DNA from: an uncultured Prochlorococcus sp.
GTDB taxonomy: Bacteria; Cyanobacteriota; Cyanobacteriia; PCC-6307; Cyanobiaceae
DNA length: 64,000 nt
Assembly: GCA_902624085.1 (NCBI GenBank)
Contig: CACNWD010000003.1
Coordinates: 23,045 to 87,044 of the forward strand
Reading direction: 5' to 3'
Part shown: piece by piece, positions 16,155 to 26,004 of the stretch
Layout: the number at the start of each line of letters is the position of its first letter
Numbering within the stretch: the stretch's first letter is position 1
Position numbers and translations under genes: made by a program
Notes under the pieces: generated by a model
The model's database searches: none
The model's input: the letters and a program-made list of their open reading frames with translations, nothing else
What the model was told of the DNA's origin: nothing

Positions 16155-19100
16155 ATGCATAGGATATTAAATATTGCGAGAAATGAAAATAATGTAGAGG
16201 ATTTTATTGAACAACCTATTGCTGATTGTATTTTTTTGACAAGTGTAAAGGCAGATTTAAATCTCTTAGCGAAATTAGAAAATGAAGAGATAGGAACTAT
16301 AAAAAATAATATCAGGGCTTTGGATATTAATTATTTACGAACTCCTTCTCAAATAGATCACTATATCAGCAAGACTATTTCAAAATCTAAAATTGTAATT
16401 CTTAGATTATTTGGTGATAAAGGCACTTGGAGTTATGGATTAGAGCAAATAAGAATATGGAGTAAATTAAATTCTAATAATAAATTAATAATTCTTTCAG
16501 GTACTAAGGAACAAGATTTAGAGCTAAATGAACTAAGTACTATAGATTTAAATATATCAATAAAATTATCAATTCTACTGAGAGAGGGTGGAAAAGATAA
16601 TTATTTAAAGTTTCTAAAGTGTATAAATTTAATTGTTAATAATTTTAATGAAATTCCAGAAAAATATTTAACAAAAACTTCTTATCCTGATCCATATTAT
16701 TATGACTGGAAAAATGATAGTGGATCAAAAGTTGGAATTATTTCTTACAAATCCCTATTTTTGGCTAATGAATCAGATTTTTCTGATCATTTAAATAAAA
16801 GTCTAAGAAAAATTGGTTTAAGCCCAAAAACAGCATTAATTTCAACATTAAAAAACGCAAATATTCAAAGAAATTTAGTAGAAAAATTTAAGAAAGAAAA
16901 CATTGAGATTTTAATAACTACAACTTCCTTTGATTCATCTTTAAAGAAAACATCAAATAATGAACTAAACAAATTTAATTTATTTGAAGAATTAAACCTT
17001 CCAGTACTTCAAATTCTCACTTCGAATAGAAATAAAAAAGAATGGAATAAATCACCTATTGGAATGAATTCATTAGATTTATTAATGCAAATTATAATTC
17101 CAGAATTTGATGGAAGAATAATTACTATACCTTGTGCATTTAAAGAAACTATTTCTATTAATAAAAATATATGCTGTGAAATATCAAATTATAAATTTGA
17201 TCAAAAAGGTATTAATTGGCTTGTTCAATTAGTAAGTAATTATATAAAACTAAAAAAGTTAAAAAATAAAGATAAAAAAATTGCTATTGTAATTTCTAAT
17301 TATCCCGTAAAAAATTCAAAAATTGGTAATGGTGTTGGACTAAATACTCCTAAATCAATTATTAATATACTTAATTGGTTTGAAGATGAAGGTTATCAAA
17401 TTTCAGATGAAGATTTGCCAAAAAGTTCAAGAGAACTTATGTCCATGCTTATAAAAACTAGAACAAATGATCCTTTATCTATGAATAATAAACCTTTAGA
17501 TTATCTATCATTAAATGATTACGAACTTTATTGGAATAAGATTCCAAAATTATCTAAAAAGAAAATAATTAAACGATGGGACGTCCCATCAAATTCAATT
17601 GATCTGGAAAAAAAAGGTTTTGCAATTAGCGGACTAAAATTTGGCAATATTTGCCTATTAATTCAACCTCAAAGAGGTTATGATTCGCAAAGTTTAAAAG
17701 ATATACATTCACCAGATTTACCACCTCCCCATAGATATTTAGCACAATATTTTTGGACTTATAATATATTTAAATCTGATGCTATTTGTCATATTGGTAA
17801 ACATGGAACAATTGAATGGCTTCCTGGAAAATCAGTTGGATTAAGCGATAAATGCTTCCCACAAATAATATGTCCACCAATACCAATCATTTATCCATTT
17901 ATTGTAAATGATCCCGGTGAGGGATCTCAGTCAAAAAGGAGAACTCATGCCACAATTATTGATCATTTAACTCCTCCTTTAGATAGATCAGAACTATATG
18001 GCAATTTAGCCAATTTAGAAAAATTAATAGATGAGTATTATGAGGCAGTTCAATTAAATTCAAAAAGAATCATTAATATTAAAAATTCAATTACTAAATT
18101 TGTTACAAATGAATTTAAAGATATCTTTGATATTAAGGATGTAGATTTTATCGAAAAAATAGATTCTTATCTTTGTGAAATTAAAGAAAATCAAATAAGA
18201 GTTGGACTACATACATTTGGTTCAAGAAATTCAATAAAAAATGAAATAGATTTGATTTTATGTTTATGTAGAGTTCCTACAAGAGATAGAGTGGGAATTC
18301 TTCAATTCTTATCAAAAAAAATTAAATTAGATTTAGATCCTTGGACAAATGAATATTCAAAGTTAATATCAGATAATGATTCAAAAATTCTATATTACTA
18401 TTCTAAGAAAAAAATTAAGACATTTTCTGGTGCTATTGACTTTTTAGAGATTCAATCTAAATACCTAATTTATCATTACTTTTATAAAAAAGATTGTATT
18501 ATTGAGGATATTGAAGTTCTTAAAAATAAAAAGTTTTTTAATAATGTAATAATTAAATTAAATCAATCTTCCTATATGAAAAAAATAAATAAAGAAATAT
18601 ATTTACCAGTTATTTATTCATCTTTATTAGAAAAAAAATCATTACTTAATTCACTTTCTGGTGAATTCATTAAAAGTGGTCCATCAGGCGCACCTACAAG
18701 AGGGAAACTTGAGGTTTTACCAACTGGTAAAAATTTCTTTTCAATTGATACTAGGGGTTTACCTACAGAAGCAGCATGGGATGTAGGGATAAAATCAGCA
18801 ACTCAAATATTAGATCTATACATCTTAGAATATGGTGAAGATCTTAGGAAATTAGCAATATCTCTTTGGGCTACATCTACTATGAGAAATGGTGGAGAAG
18901 ACATTTGTCAAATTTTATTTTTAATGGGTATTAAGCCAGTATGGGATTTTGCAACAAGAAGATTAATTGATCTTGAAATTATTCCTTTAAATGTTCTTTC
19001 AAGACCAAGAGTTGATGTAACAATAAGAATTTCAGGTATGTTTAGAGATTCATTCCCACAGTTAATTGAAATATTATCAAAGGCTATTAATTTAATTTCA

Positions 19101-19889
19101 AATTTAGATGAAAGTATTGATAAAAACCCTTTAGCTCACGATTTTAAAAATAATAAATCAATTTATCGAATATTTGGATCAGCACCAGAATCATATGGGG
19201 CCGGTCTGCAGGAATTAATATCTAATTCAAGCTGGACTAGTAATGATGATCTTGCTAATGCTTATTTGTCTTGGAGTAGTTGGATTTATGATAGTAATCT
19301 TGATGGTTTATATGGAAGAAATGAACTTGAAAAATCTTTAAATAATATTCAAGTTGTAATTCATAACCAAGATAACAAAGAGCATGATATTTTAGATTCT
19401 GATGATTATTACCAATTTCAAGGAGGACTATCAGCTGCTATTAAGAAAATATCTGGTAAGTATCCTGAATTATTTCATGGCGATCTTTCTAAATATGGAT
19501 ATTCAAAAATAACTAAACTTAATAAAGAAATTGAAAAGGTTGTTCTGTCGAGAGTATTAAATCCAAAATGGACCAAGGGCATGATGCAAAATGGATATAA
19601 AGGTGCTTTTGAATTTTCTGCTACATTAGATTATCTTTATGCTTATGACGCTACAACTAAATTAGTTTCAAATTGGTGCTATGAATCAATATATAAAAAT
19701 TGGCTATGTAATAAGGATATTAAAAATTTTCTAGAAAATAATAATCCATGGGCACTAAGAGATATCGCAGAAAGATTTATAGAAGTTATAAATAGAAAGA
19801 TGTGGGATACTGAAAATAAAGAGATTTTGGAAAACCTAAAAATAATAGTTAATAATACTGAATCTAAAATTGAAAAGAATAAATTCTAA
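16155..19889 (+). CDS. cobN: aerobic cobaltochelatase subunit CobN
   Basis: This is the large subunit that inserts cobalt into hydrogenobyrinate a,c-diamide. It is related to ChlH but shorter (1244 aa), as expected for CobN. The conserved core includes DAICHIGKHGTIEWLPGKSVG and NDPGEGSQSKRRTHATIIDH, and later GPSGAPTRGKLEVLPTGKNF, YGEDLRKLAISLWATSTMRNGG and RPRVDVTIRISGMFRDSFP. No CobS or CobT is nearby. In cyanobacteria the ChlI/ChlD AAA subunits are thought to serve instead, which is inference here. It converges on the PHP-domain gene with a one-base gap. Confidence 0.95.
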   Translation: MHRILNIARNENNVEDFIEQPIADCIFLTSVKADLNLLAKLENEEIGTIKNNIRALDINYLRTPSQIDHYISKTISKSKIVILRLFGDKGTWSYGLEQIRIWSKLNSNNKLIILSGTKEQDLELNELSTIDLNISIKLSILLREGGKDNYLKFLKCINLIVNNFNEIPEKYLTKTSYPDPYYYDWKNDSGSKVGIISYKSLFLANESDFSDHLNKSLRKIGLSPKTALISTLKNANIQRNLVEKFKKENIEILITTTSFDSSLKKTSNNELNKFNLFEELNLPVLQILTSNRNKKEWNKSPIGMNSLDLLMQIIIPEFDGRIITIPCAFKETISINKNICCEISNYKFDQKGINWLVQLVSNYIKLKKLKNKDKKIAIVISNYPVKNSKIGNGVGLNTPKSIINILNWFEDEGYQISDEDLPKSSRELMSMLIKTRTNDPLSMNNKPLDYLSLNDYELYWNKIPKLSKKKIIKRWDVPSNSIDLEKKGFAISGLKFGNICLLIQPQRGYDSQSLKDIHSPDLPPPHRYLAQYFWTYNIFKSDAICHIGKHGTIEWLPGKSVGLSDKCFPQIICPPIPIIYPFIVNDPGEGSQSKRRTHATIIDHLTPPLDRSELYGNLANLEKLIDEYYEAVQLNSKRIINIKNSITKFVTNEFKDIFDIKDVDFIEKIDSYLCEIKENQIRVGLHTFGSRNSIKNEIDLILCLCRVPTRDRVGILQFLSKKIKLDLDPWTNEYSKLISDNDSKILYYYSKKKIKTFSGAIDFLEIQSKYLIYHYFYKKDCIIEDIEVLKNKKFFNNVIIKLNQSSYMKKINKEIYLPVIYSSLLEKKSLLNSLSGEFIKSGPSGAPTRGKLEVLPTGKNFFSIDTRGLPTEAAWDVGIKSATQILDLYILEYGEDLRKLAISLWATSTMRNGGEDICQILFLMGIKPVWDFATRRLIDLEIIPLNVLSRPRVDVTIRISGMFRDSFPQLIEILSKAINLISNLDESIDKNPLAHDFKNNKSIYRIFGSAPESYGAGLQELISNSSWTSNDDLANAYLSWSSWIYDSNLDGLYGRNELEKSLNNIQVVIHNQDNKEHDILDSDDYYQFQGGLSAAIKKISGKYPELFHGDLSKYGYSKITKLNKEIEKVVLSRVLNPKWTKGMMQNGYKGAFEFSATLDYLYAYDATTKLVSNWCYESIYKNWLCNKDIKNFLENNNPWALRDIAERFIEVINRKMWDTENKEILENLKIIVNNTESKIEKNKF

Positions 19890-19890
19890 A

Positions 19891-20541
19891 TTATCTTCCA
19901 AAAAGAGAAAAACCATGACTATCAGTTCCACAAGACTTTAACATCCCTAAATTATTTGTTAACTTTTCAATCTCATCACATATAAATGGACTTGGAATCC
20001 ATTTCTCACCAAGGCTATAGTCATACCATACTTCAATTCCATCAATTTGATTATCAAAAGCTTCAGGGATCAAAACATTGAATGGAATTCGATACCTTGC
20101 AGGATGAGCTAAAAACGAAATGCCTCCTGACTTTCGTATAGCATTTGAGACAGACCTTATATGAAGATGATTTCCAATTGGAGATTGTGATTGGGTGTAT
20201 GGATATAAATATGAACTATCAATATCTATACCTAAGCCTAATACATGAACAAGACATCCTTTTAATAGACAATTTATTTCAATACCTGAGATTAAATTAA
20301 AAGCTTTTGAAGTATATTTATTTAAAAGTTTATTTGATGATATATATTTATGAGCTTTCACAGTGTGATGATCAGTTATTGAAAAATACTGAATATTATT
20401 TCTATAAGCTTCATCTAGTAATTCTTCAGGAGTTAAACTCCCATCACTATATGTACTATGGCAATGAAAATTAACGATATTAGGGCAGCTATTATTATTT
20501 ATTTTCGATGTAAGTTTTATTAATTCTTCTTTATCCATCAA
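19891..20541 (-). CDS. PHP-domain metal-dependent phosphoesterase
   Basis: This belongs to the PHP family (TrpH/YciV-like phosphoesterases, also the exonuclease domain of DNA polymerase III). Metal-binding motifs are HCHSTYSDG (His26 and His28), SITDHHT (54-60) and a C-terminal GTDSHGFS. At 216 residues it is a shortened stand-alone version, since TrpH proteins are usually 270-290. Substrate is unknown; nucleoside 3',5'-bisphosphates are the precedent for relatives. The start is three bases after the hemG stop, so the two genes are probably cotranscribed. Confidence 0.87.
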   Translation of the reverse strand: MMDKEELIKLTSKINNNSCPNIVNFHCHSTYSDGSLTPEELLDEAYRNNIQYFSITDHHTVKAHKYISSNKLLNKYTSKAFNLISGIEINCLLKGCLVHVLGLGIDIDSSYLYPYTQSQSPIGNHLHIRSVSNAIRKSGGISFLAHPARYRIPFNVLIPEAFDNQIDGIEVWYDYSLGEKWIPSPFICDEIEKLTNNLGMLKSCGTDSHGFSLFGR

Positions 20542-20544
20542 AAT

Positions 20545-21084
20545 TTATTTAAATTTCTCAATTTTCTTTATTAAATTATCAACTCTTTTCCAATCAGTTA
20601 GTTCATATGTTTTTGAAGTATCCTTTGGACCATTAGTTATTATCATAATAAAAAGAATAGCTAATTTATTTAAAGTATCTAAATTTGGATAATCTAGCCT
20701 TCCAGCGAAAACGTCTTTAATTGTTGGTTCCCAGTTTATTTTCTTCAAAAACTTGTACACATATGGGTTAGTATCTGCAGTATTCTTTTCTGATTTTCTT
20801 GCTGTTAAATTTAGTGAAAAGAAAACAGTTTTTTTATTGTTTAGTGTTGATTTATTTTTTCTTACGAATTCATAAACATTTTTTCTGTGATAACCATATC
20901 TAACACTTGCACCAATTACAATCTCATCAAACTGCTCTAAATTGAATTTTACTGCATCCTCCAATGAAGTAATGCTTATAATCTTTTTATTTTTTAATTT
21001 TTTATTTATATATTCACAAATATTTTTAGTATGTCCATCCACCGTAGAATATATAATTAGGAGTTTTGATTTTTTCCAGAACAC
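20545..21084 (-). CDS. hemG: HemG-type protoporphyrinogen IX oxidase
   Basis: A long-chain-flavodoxin-like enzyme that would oxidise protoporphyrinogen IX to protoporphyrin IX, the branch precursor of heme and chlorophyll, passing electrons to a quinone. The FMN phosphate loop is YSTVDGHTKNI (12-22). The block GASVRYGYH (58-66) and the HemG-specific insert SLNLTARKSEKNTADTNPY match E. coli HemG closely, as does the terminal TDWKRVDNL. Length (179 aa) is equal to E. coli's (about 181). A hydrophobic stretch, LAILFIMIITNG, near the C-terminus may help membrane association. It sits between uvrC and the PHP gene. Confidence 0.88.
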   Translation of the reverse strand: MFWKKSKLLIIYSTVDGHTKNICEYINKKLKNKKIISITSLEDAVKFNLEQFDEIVIGASVRYGYHRKNVYEFVRKNKSTLNNKKTVFFSLNLTARKSEKNTADTNPYVYKFLKKINWEPTIKDVFAGRLDYPNLDTLNKLAILFIMIITNGPKDTSKTYELTDWKRVDNLIKKIEKFK

Positions 21085-21192
21085 TTTTTATTTAATTAAC
21101 TAAATTAATATTAGTAATAAAATTAATTTACAAACAATATATCAATTTCTATGAAGAAGATGATTCAATATATTTTTATTTCAAAAAAATAT

Positions 21193-23124
21193 TTAAATTT
21201 CATGAAAATACTTAAAAATTTCTTCAGCAGTATTTTTTCCTAAGCCTTTAACATTTGATAGTTCTTTAATACTAGCAATTCTTATTGCATCTATAGACTT
21301 AAAGTGTTCTAATAAATCTTTAATCCTTGTCGAACCCACACCTGGAATCTCTGAAAGTTGCGATCTTTTCATATTTTTAGATCTTTTATTTCTGTGAAAA
21401 GATAAAGCGAACCTATGAGCTTCATCTCTAACTCTTCTAAGCAACAATACCCCTTTTTGATTTATATCGCTTTCTAAAGGTTTTTTAAGACCTGGTAAAT
21501 AAATTTCTTCGTTTTTCTTAGCTAATGAACAAATGGTTATTTCTTGATCTAAATTTAGATCTATTAAAGCCTTTAAAGCTGCATTCAATTGACCTTTACC
21601 TCCATCTATCATTACCAAGTCAGGCCAATCTGAAAGCAATTCATTATCAAGACTACTATTTTTTTTATCAAATAAAAGTGAAAAATCACCACCCTCTTTT
21701 TTAAACCTTGACCATTTTCTAAATCTCCTATTAATAACTTCTTCTATGGAAGCGTAATCATCACTATGACCTGAATAGACATTATTATCTTTTATTTTAT
21801 ATTTTCTATAATTTTGCTTTGAAGGAATACCATCAATAAAAACGACTTGAGATGCTACAGGATCTGATCCCTGTATATGGCTAATATCATAACCTTCTAT
21901 CCTTTTTGGCAAATGATTTATTTCTAGAATTTGAGATAAATCTTCCATAGCATATACATTATCTTCTATACCATTAGAAATTCTCTCTAACTCTAACTTC
22001 GCATTTTTAATAACTAATTCAACTGTTTCTAATTTCTTATTTCTTTTTGGAACAACTATTTTAACCTTTCTTTTCTTTAACTCCGATAACCATTCCTCAA
22101 GTAGAATTTTTCTTGGTATTTCATATTGAACATGAATTTCTGAAGGTATTTCTACATTATCAACATTTGAATAATGTTCTTCAAATATTCTTTGTAATGT
22201 AATTATTTCATCAGAGTCTATTAACTTTTGACTATATGCAATTCTACCGACAAGCTTTCCAGATCTCATTTGAAATATTTGAATACTACATATTTTTGTA
22301 TTTGAATAGATACCAAAAATATCTCTATTAATTGATGAATCAGGTATTGATATTTTTTGCGATTCAGTAAGTAACTTAATAGAAACAATTTGATCTCTAA
22401 CTTTTGCAGCACTTTCATATTGCATTTCACTCGAGTAACAATTCATTTTTTTCTCAAGAATTTGCACTAAATCCTCATTTCTTCCTTGAAAAATCATAGA
22501 AACTTGTTTTATTATTTTCTTATAATCTTCAGAGGATATTTCTTCAAGATCAACACCTGTAATTTCACGATAAAAAGATTTTGATAATTTACTTTGCCTC
22601 AAAGGAAATATTTTTTTTAATATGAATAATGTTTTCCTTAAGAGACCTACATCTGCATAGGGACCATAATATCTATCTAAATTATTTCTATTTCTTCTTC
22701 TTCTTGTTATATATATTCTAGGATATTTTTCACTCCAGGTAATGCAAACATATGGATACTTTTTATCATCGGTTAATAATATATTAAAATATGGTTTATT
22801 AGTTTTTATTAGATTTGATTCTAAATTTAAGGCTTCAGATTCGTTGTCAGTTAGGATTATTTCTATTTCTGTTATCTGCCTTACCATTAGACTTAATCTT
22901 GGAGATAATTCTCTGAAATTAGAAAAATAACTATTTACTCTATTTCTTAAAGTTTTTGATTTACCTATATATAAAATTTCGCCATTTTCATCTTTAAATA
23001 AATAACATCCAGATGTTTTTGGTATTTCTAATAATCTACTTTTCAAAAGGTTATTATTTTTGATTAAATGATTATCAGATTGTAAATTTATCTTATTTTC
23101 CTTCTTATTAAATAATTCATTCAT
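21193..23124 (-). CDS. uvrC: excinuclease ABC subunit C
   Basis: UvrC makes both incisions in nucleotide excision repair. The N-terminal GIY-YIG nuclease domain has GCYLFKDENGEILYIGKSKTLRNRV, the UVR/UvrB-interaction motif is QILEKKMNCYSSEMQYESAAKVRDQI, and the RNase H-like second nuclease domain is followed by two helix-hairpin-helix motifs (IPGVGSTRIKDLL and VKGLGKNTAEEI). At 643 residues it is complete. It follows the flavin reductase gene by eight bases and precedes hemG by 108 bases, all on the minus strand. Confidence 0.97.
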   Translation of the reverse strand: MNELFNKKENKINLQSDNHLIKNNNLLKSRLLEIPKTSGCYLFKDENGEILYIGKSKTLRNRVNSYFSNFRELSPRLSLMVRQITEIEIILTDNESEALNLESNLIKTNKPYFNILLTDDKKYPYVCITWSEKYPRIYITRRRRNRNNLDRYYGPYADVGLLRKTLFILKKIFPLRQSKLSKSFYREITGVDLEEISSEDYKKIIKQVSMIFQGRNEDLVQILEKKMNCYSSEMQYESAAKVRDQIVSIKLLTESQKISIPDSSINRDIFGIYSNTKICSIQIFQMRSGKLVGRIAYSQKLIDSDEIITLQRIFEEHYSNVDNVEIPSEIHVQYEIPRKILLEEWLSELKKRKVKIVVPKRNKKLETVELVIKNAKLELERISNGIEDNVYAMEDLSQILEINHLPKRIEGYDISHIQGSDPVASQVVFIDGIPSKQNYRKYKIKDNNVYSGHSDDYASIEEVINRRFRKWSRFKKEGGDFSLLFDKKNSSLDNELLSDWPDLVMIDGGKGQLNAALKALIDLNLDQEITICSLAKKNEEIYLPGLKKPLESDINQKGVLLLRRVRDEAHRFALSFHRNKRSKNMKRSQLSEIPGVGSTRIKDLLEHFKSIDAIRIASIKELSNVKGLGKNTAEEIFKYFHEI

Positions 23125-23132
23125 ATATTAAA

Positions 23133-23618
23133 TTAACCTCCATAATTCCAACCAGTAGAATTTAAATTTAGAGCGTCAACATCATTATTTAAATAAGCTG
23201 TTTTTACTTCTCCAACAAAAACTGTATGGTCTCCATGTGATACATCTCCTATAACGAGACATTCAACTCCTCCTACGCTATCTTTTAATATTGGTAATCC
23301 AAGATCCCCGAGAACAAATTCTACTGTTTCAAATCTACTACCCAATGCAACTTGAGGTTTGAAAAACACAGCAGCCAAATCCTTTTGATCACTTTTTAAA
23401 ACATTTAATGAAAATTTATTTGTATTTTTAATTATTGCGTGACTGGAACCTTCTGCTCTAACAGCCATAACAACTAAAGGAGGATTAAATGAACCTTGAG
23501 TAACCCAACTTGCTGTAAATCCATTAACCTCATTTTTTTCATCTTTAACACCACAAATGAAAAGACCATGAGGAATTTTTCTTAATAAGATTTTTTTAGC
23601 TTCTAGATTTAATGTCAT
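23133..23618 (-). CDS. flavin reductase-like FMN-binding protein
   Basis: A stand-alone flavin reductase domain of 161 residues. It shows [13 protein letters not shown] at the N-terminus, [19 protein letters not shown] and [14 protein letters not shown], and [19 protein letters not shown] near the end, which form the split-barrel FMN-binding fold of the DIM6/HpaC family. In cyanobacteria similar domains are fused to flavodiiron proteins, but here no such fusion exists. The electron acceptor is unknown. It is eight bases upstream of uvrC and divergent from coaD. Confidence 0.88.
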   Translation of the reverse strand: MTLNLEAKKILLRKIPHGLFICGVKDEKNEVNGFTASWVTQGSFNPPLVVMAVRAEGSSHAIIKNTNKFSLNVLKSDQKDLAAVFFKPQVALGSRFETVEFVLGDLGLPILKDSVGGVECLVIGDVSHGDHTVFVGEVKTAYLNNDVDALNLNSTGWNYGG

Positions 23619-23676
23619 AATAAATTTTAGTGATATTTTTATTTTAACTAGTTTTGCTTTTTTATTTAAACAATTT

Positions 23677-24150
23677 ATGAAAATACTTTATCCTGGAACT
23701 TTTGATCCTCTTACAAATGGACATTTAGATCTAATAGAAAGAGCAGAAATGATCTTTGGTGAAGTCATAGTTGGTGTATTAGAAAATACTTCTAAAAAAC
23801 CTACTTTTACCCTTGAGAAGAGGATTAATCAAATTGAGAATTCTGTTTTTAAACTAAGAAATGTAGAAGTTGTATCATTTCATGGTCTTACTGTTGATTG
23901 CGCAAAAAAATTAAATGCGAAACTTATCCTTAGAGGCTTGAGAGCAATGAGTGATTTTGAGTATGAACTACAAATATCTCATACAAATAGATCACTTAAT
24001 AGAGATATTGAAACAATATTCTTGTCAACAGACACAAATTTTAGTTTTCTGAGTAGTTCATTGGTTAAGGAAGTAGCAAAGTTTAATGGGGAAATAAAAC
24101 ATATGGTGCCTCCTATAGTTGAGAAAGATCTAAAGAACTTTTATAAATAA
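23677..24150 (+). CDS. coaD: phosphopantetheine adenylyltransferase
   Basis: CoaD transfers AMP to 4'-phosphopantetheine, the penultimate step of coenzyme A synthesis. The nucleotidyl-transferase signature is [16 protein letters not shown] (residues 5-20), with the HxGH-type motif seen as [25 protein letters not shown] and [19 protein letters not shown] are family-specific. Length (157 aa) is typical. It ends three bases from the convergent dacB stop. Confidence 0.97.
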   Translation: MKILYPGTFDPLTNGHLDLIERAEMIFGEVIVGVLENTSKKPTFTLEKRINQIENSVFKLRNVEVVSFHGLTVDCAKKLNAKLILRGLRAMSDFEYELQISHTNRSLNRDIETIFLSTDTNFSFLSSSLVKEVAKFNGEIKHMVPPIVEKDLKNFYK

Positions 24151-24153
24151 AAT

Positions 24154-25377
24154 TTATTTGCATTCATCTATTTCATACAATTCATTTAAAAATTTAAAAA
24201 TTTTAAGTTTATCAATAAAACTTGAATTTTGAATAATACTTATTGAATAAATCTTATTATTTTTATGAAAATAACCGGACAAAGCATATACATTTGATAA
24301 TGTCCCTGTCTTACCAAAAAATTTCCCATTAAGGTTATTATTTACTTCTGCATTAGCCAATGTCCCTCTCATTCCCATAATTGATAAAGTCGAAGCATAA
24401 AATTCATAATTATTATTAAATCGCATTTTATGCAAAAAGGATGCAATTAAATTTGTAGTTACTCTATTATTTCTAGATAAACCACTAGCATCAGCTATAT
24501 ACAAATCGTTAATAGGTAATCCTTTATTTTTTAACCAAAAATAAAGTTTTTTATATGAATTTTTATTCCATGTATCAGATGCATTTTTAAAAAGAGACTC
24601 TGAAGTGAAATTATGGCTTTCAGCATTTGCTAAGGTTAGTAGCGATAAAATTGAATTTGAATAAATACTATCTATTAAAATTGTTTTTCTCTTTAAATCA
24701 TTGGATGTTTCTCTAATTTGTACACTAACTTCAGAGTTAGGAAACTTTGCTGAAAGATAGTCGTAAATATAATTTTTTAATTCAAATATATTAATATAAT
24801 TTGATGCATTACTATTGATTGCCAATTTTGTAATTGGAGATCCATATTTATACAATTTATCTTGACTTGTCCATCCTTCAGGCCAGTATATATTTTTTTT
24901 TACCTCATATAAAGTAATATTAATGCTTTTACTATATTTAATATTATTGATTAATGTTTTAATATCATTGAGATTTAAATCAGGATCACCACTACCATCT
25001 ATATAATAATTATTTTTATTGTCCCTAGAAAGTTTTGTATTTAAAGAATAAAAATTATTATATTTATTAATAACATAACCTGTAGATAATAACTTTTGAT
25101 TAGATGCAGGTATCCTTGCAATTTTTGAATTATATTCACTAATTATATTTCCTTTATTATCAATTAATGAAAAGCTAATTGTTTTATCAAGATATTTATT
25201 AATTAATAGATCATAATTTATACATAATTTTCTCTTTGAATAAAATATTGGTAGATTAAAATATAAATTTTTTATAAATCTATTCTTCTCATAATTTTTA
25301 TTATACTTTAAAAAAAAAGGAACGAAAACTAAACATAAAAAAATAAAAACAATTAATTTATGTTTTCTTAAATACAT
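24154..25377 (-). CDS. dacB: D-alanyl-D-alanine carboxypeptidase, PBP4/DacB class
   Basis: A penicillin-binding protein of the S13 family that trims or cleaves peptidoglycan peptides in the periplasm. One N-terminal membrane segment (KLIVFIFLCLVFVPFFL) serves as signal or anchor. The catalytic triad motifs are SNQK (Ser92, Lys95), SGLSRNN (SxN type, near 300) and GKTGTLSN (KTG, near 355). At 407 residues it is slightly shorter than E. coli DacB (477). It is the last gene of the dapF-desulfurase-DUF1995-dacB run and lies three bases after its neighbour. Confidence 0.92.
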   Translation of the reverse strand: MYLRKHKLIVFIFLCLVFVPFFLKYNKNYEKNRFIKNLYFNLPIFYSKRKLCINYDLLINKYLDKTISFSLIDNKGNIISEYNSKIARIPASNQKLLSTGYVINKYNNFYSLNTKLSRDNKNNYYIDGSGDPDLNLNDIKTLINNIKYSKSINITLYEVKKNIYWPEGWTSQDKLYKYGSPITKLAINSNASNYINIFELKNYIYDYLSAKFPNSEVSVQIRETSNDLKRKTILIDSIYSNSILSLLTLANAESHNFTSESLFKNASDTWNKNSYKKLYFWLKNKGLPINDLYIADASGLSRNNRVTTNLIASFLHKMRFNNNYEFYASTLSIMGMRGTLANAEVNNNLNGKFFGKTGTLSNVYALSGYFHKNNKIYSISIIQNSSFIDKLKIFKFLNELYEIDECK

Positions 25378-25380
25378 TAA

Positions 25381-26004
25381 CTATAGGTTTATAAAAATAG
25401 TTTCATTATCCGGTTTCGAATCAAAATCTTTAACAAAATAATATTTATTATCTTTTTCTTTAAAAAGAGCCCAATTATTAGGAGCAATATGCATTAGAGC
25501 TCCATTATTTAGGGGTTGAATAAAATAAATATTTGTCCATGTTTTTACAAAGTTTTTTCTTCTTTCTCTAATAACAGTTCCTATTCCAATATTAGCATCT
25601 TCAAATTTAGGATTTATCGAAATATGTTTACCAAGAAAGTTTTCACACATTGGTTCAAATGAATCAAAATCATAAGGTTGTGGGAGCATTGAAATTAAAA
25701 TTGAATTACTTTCTGAAATATGTGAGGAGTTTGTAAATGACTTAAAAGTAAATATCTTATCTTTAATTTCCTGATAGTCTCTTTGGGCTAAAGCCACAGC
25801 TCCTGGATCAGAATACGTAAGGTATACACTATTATTATTTTTTTCTAATAAATTAAATAAATTAAAACATATTCTATTAAATTTGATTCCTTCAAATTTA
25901 AATTCAACAATTAATCTTGAATCTTCAGTATCTAAACTATTTAATACAGAATTCTCCATATCTTCAATAGCTTTATTTAGATCTTTAGGTAAAACAAACA
26001 TCAA
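25381..26004 (-). CDS. DUF1995 family protein
   Basis: A 207-residue protein of the cyanobacterial/plastid DUF1995 family. It begins MMFVLPKDLNKAIEDMENSV and contains LIVEFKFEGIKFNRICFNLF and a late block NWALFKEKDNKYYFVKDFDS. No membrane segment or catalytic motif is recognisable. It abuts the cysteine desulfurase gene (no intergenic base) and precedes dacB by three bases, so it is translated from the same message. Function is unknown. Confidence 0.75.
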   Translation of the reverse strand: MMFVLPKDLNKAIEDMENSVLNSLDTEDSRLIVEFKFEGIKFNRICFNLFNLLEKNNNSVYLTYSDPGAVALAQRDYQEIKDKIFTFKSFTNSSHISESNSILISMLPQPYDFDSFEPMCENFLGKHISINPKFEDANIGIGTVIRERRKNFVKTWTNIYFIQPLNNGALMHIAPNNWALFKEKDNKYYFVKDFDSKPDNETIFINL

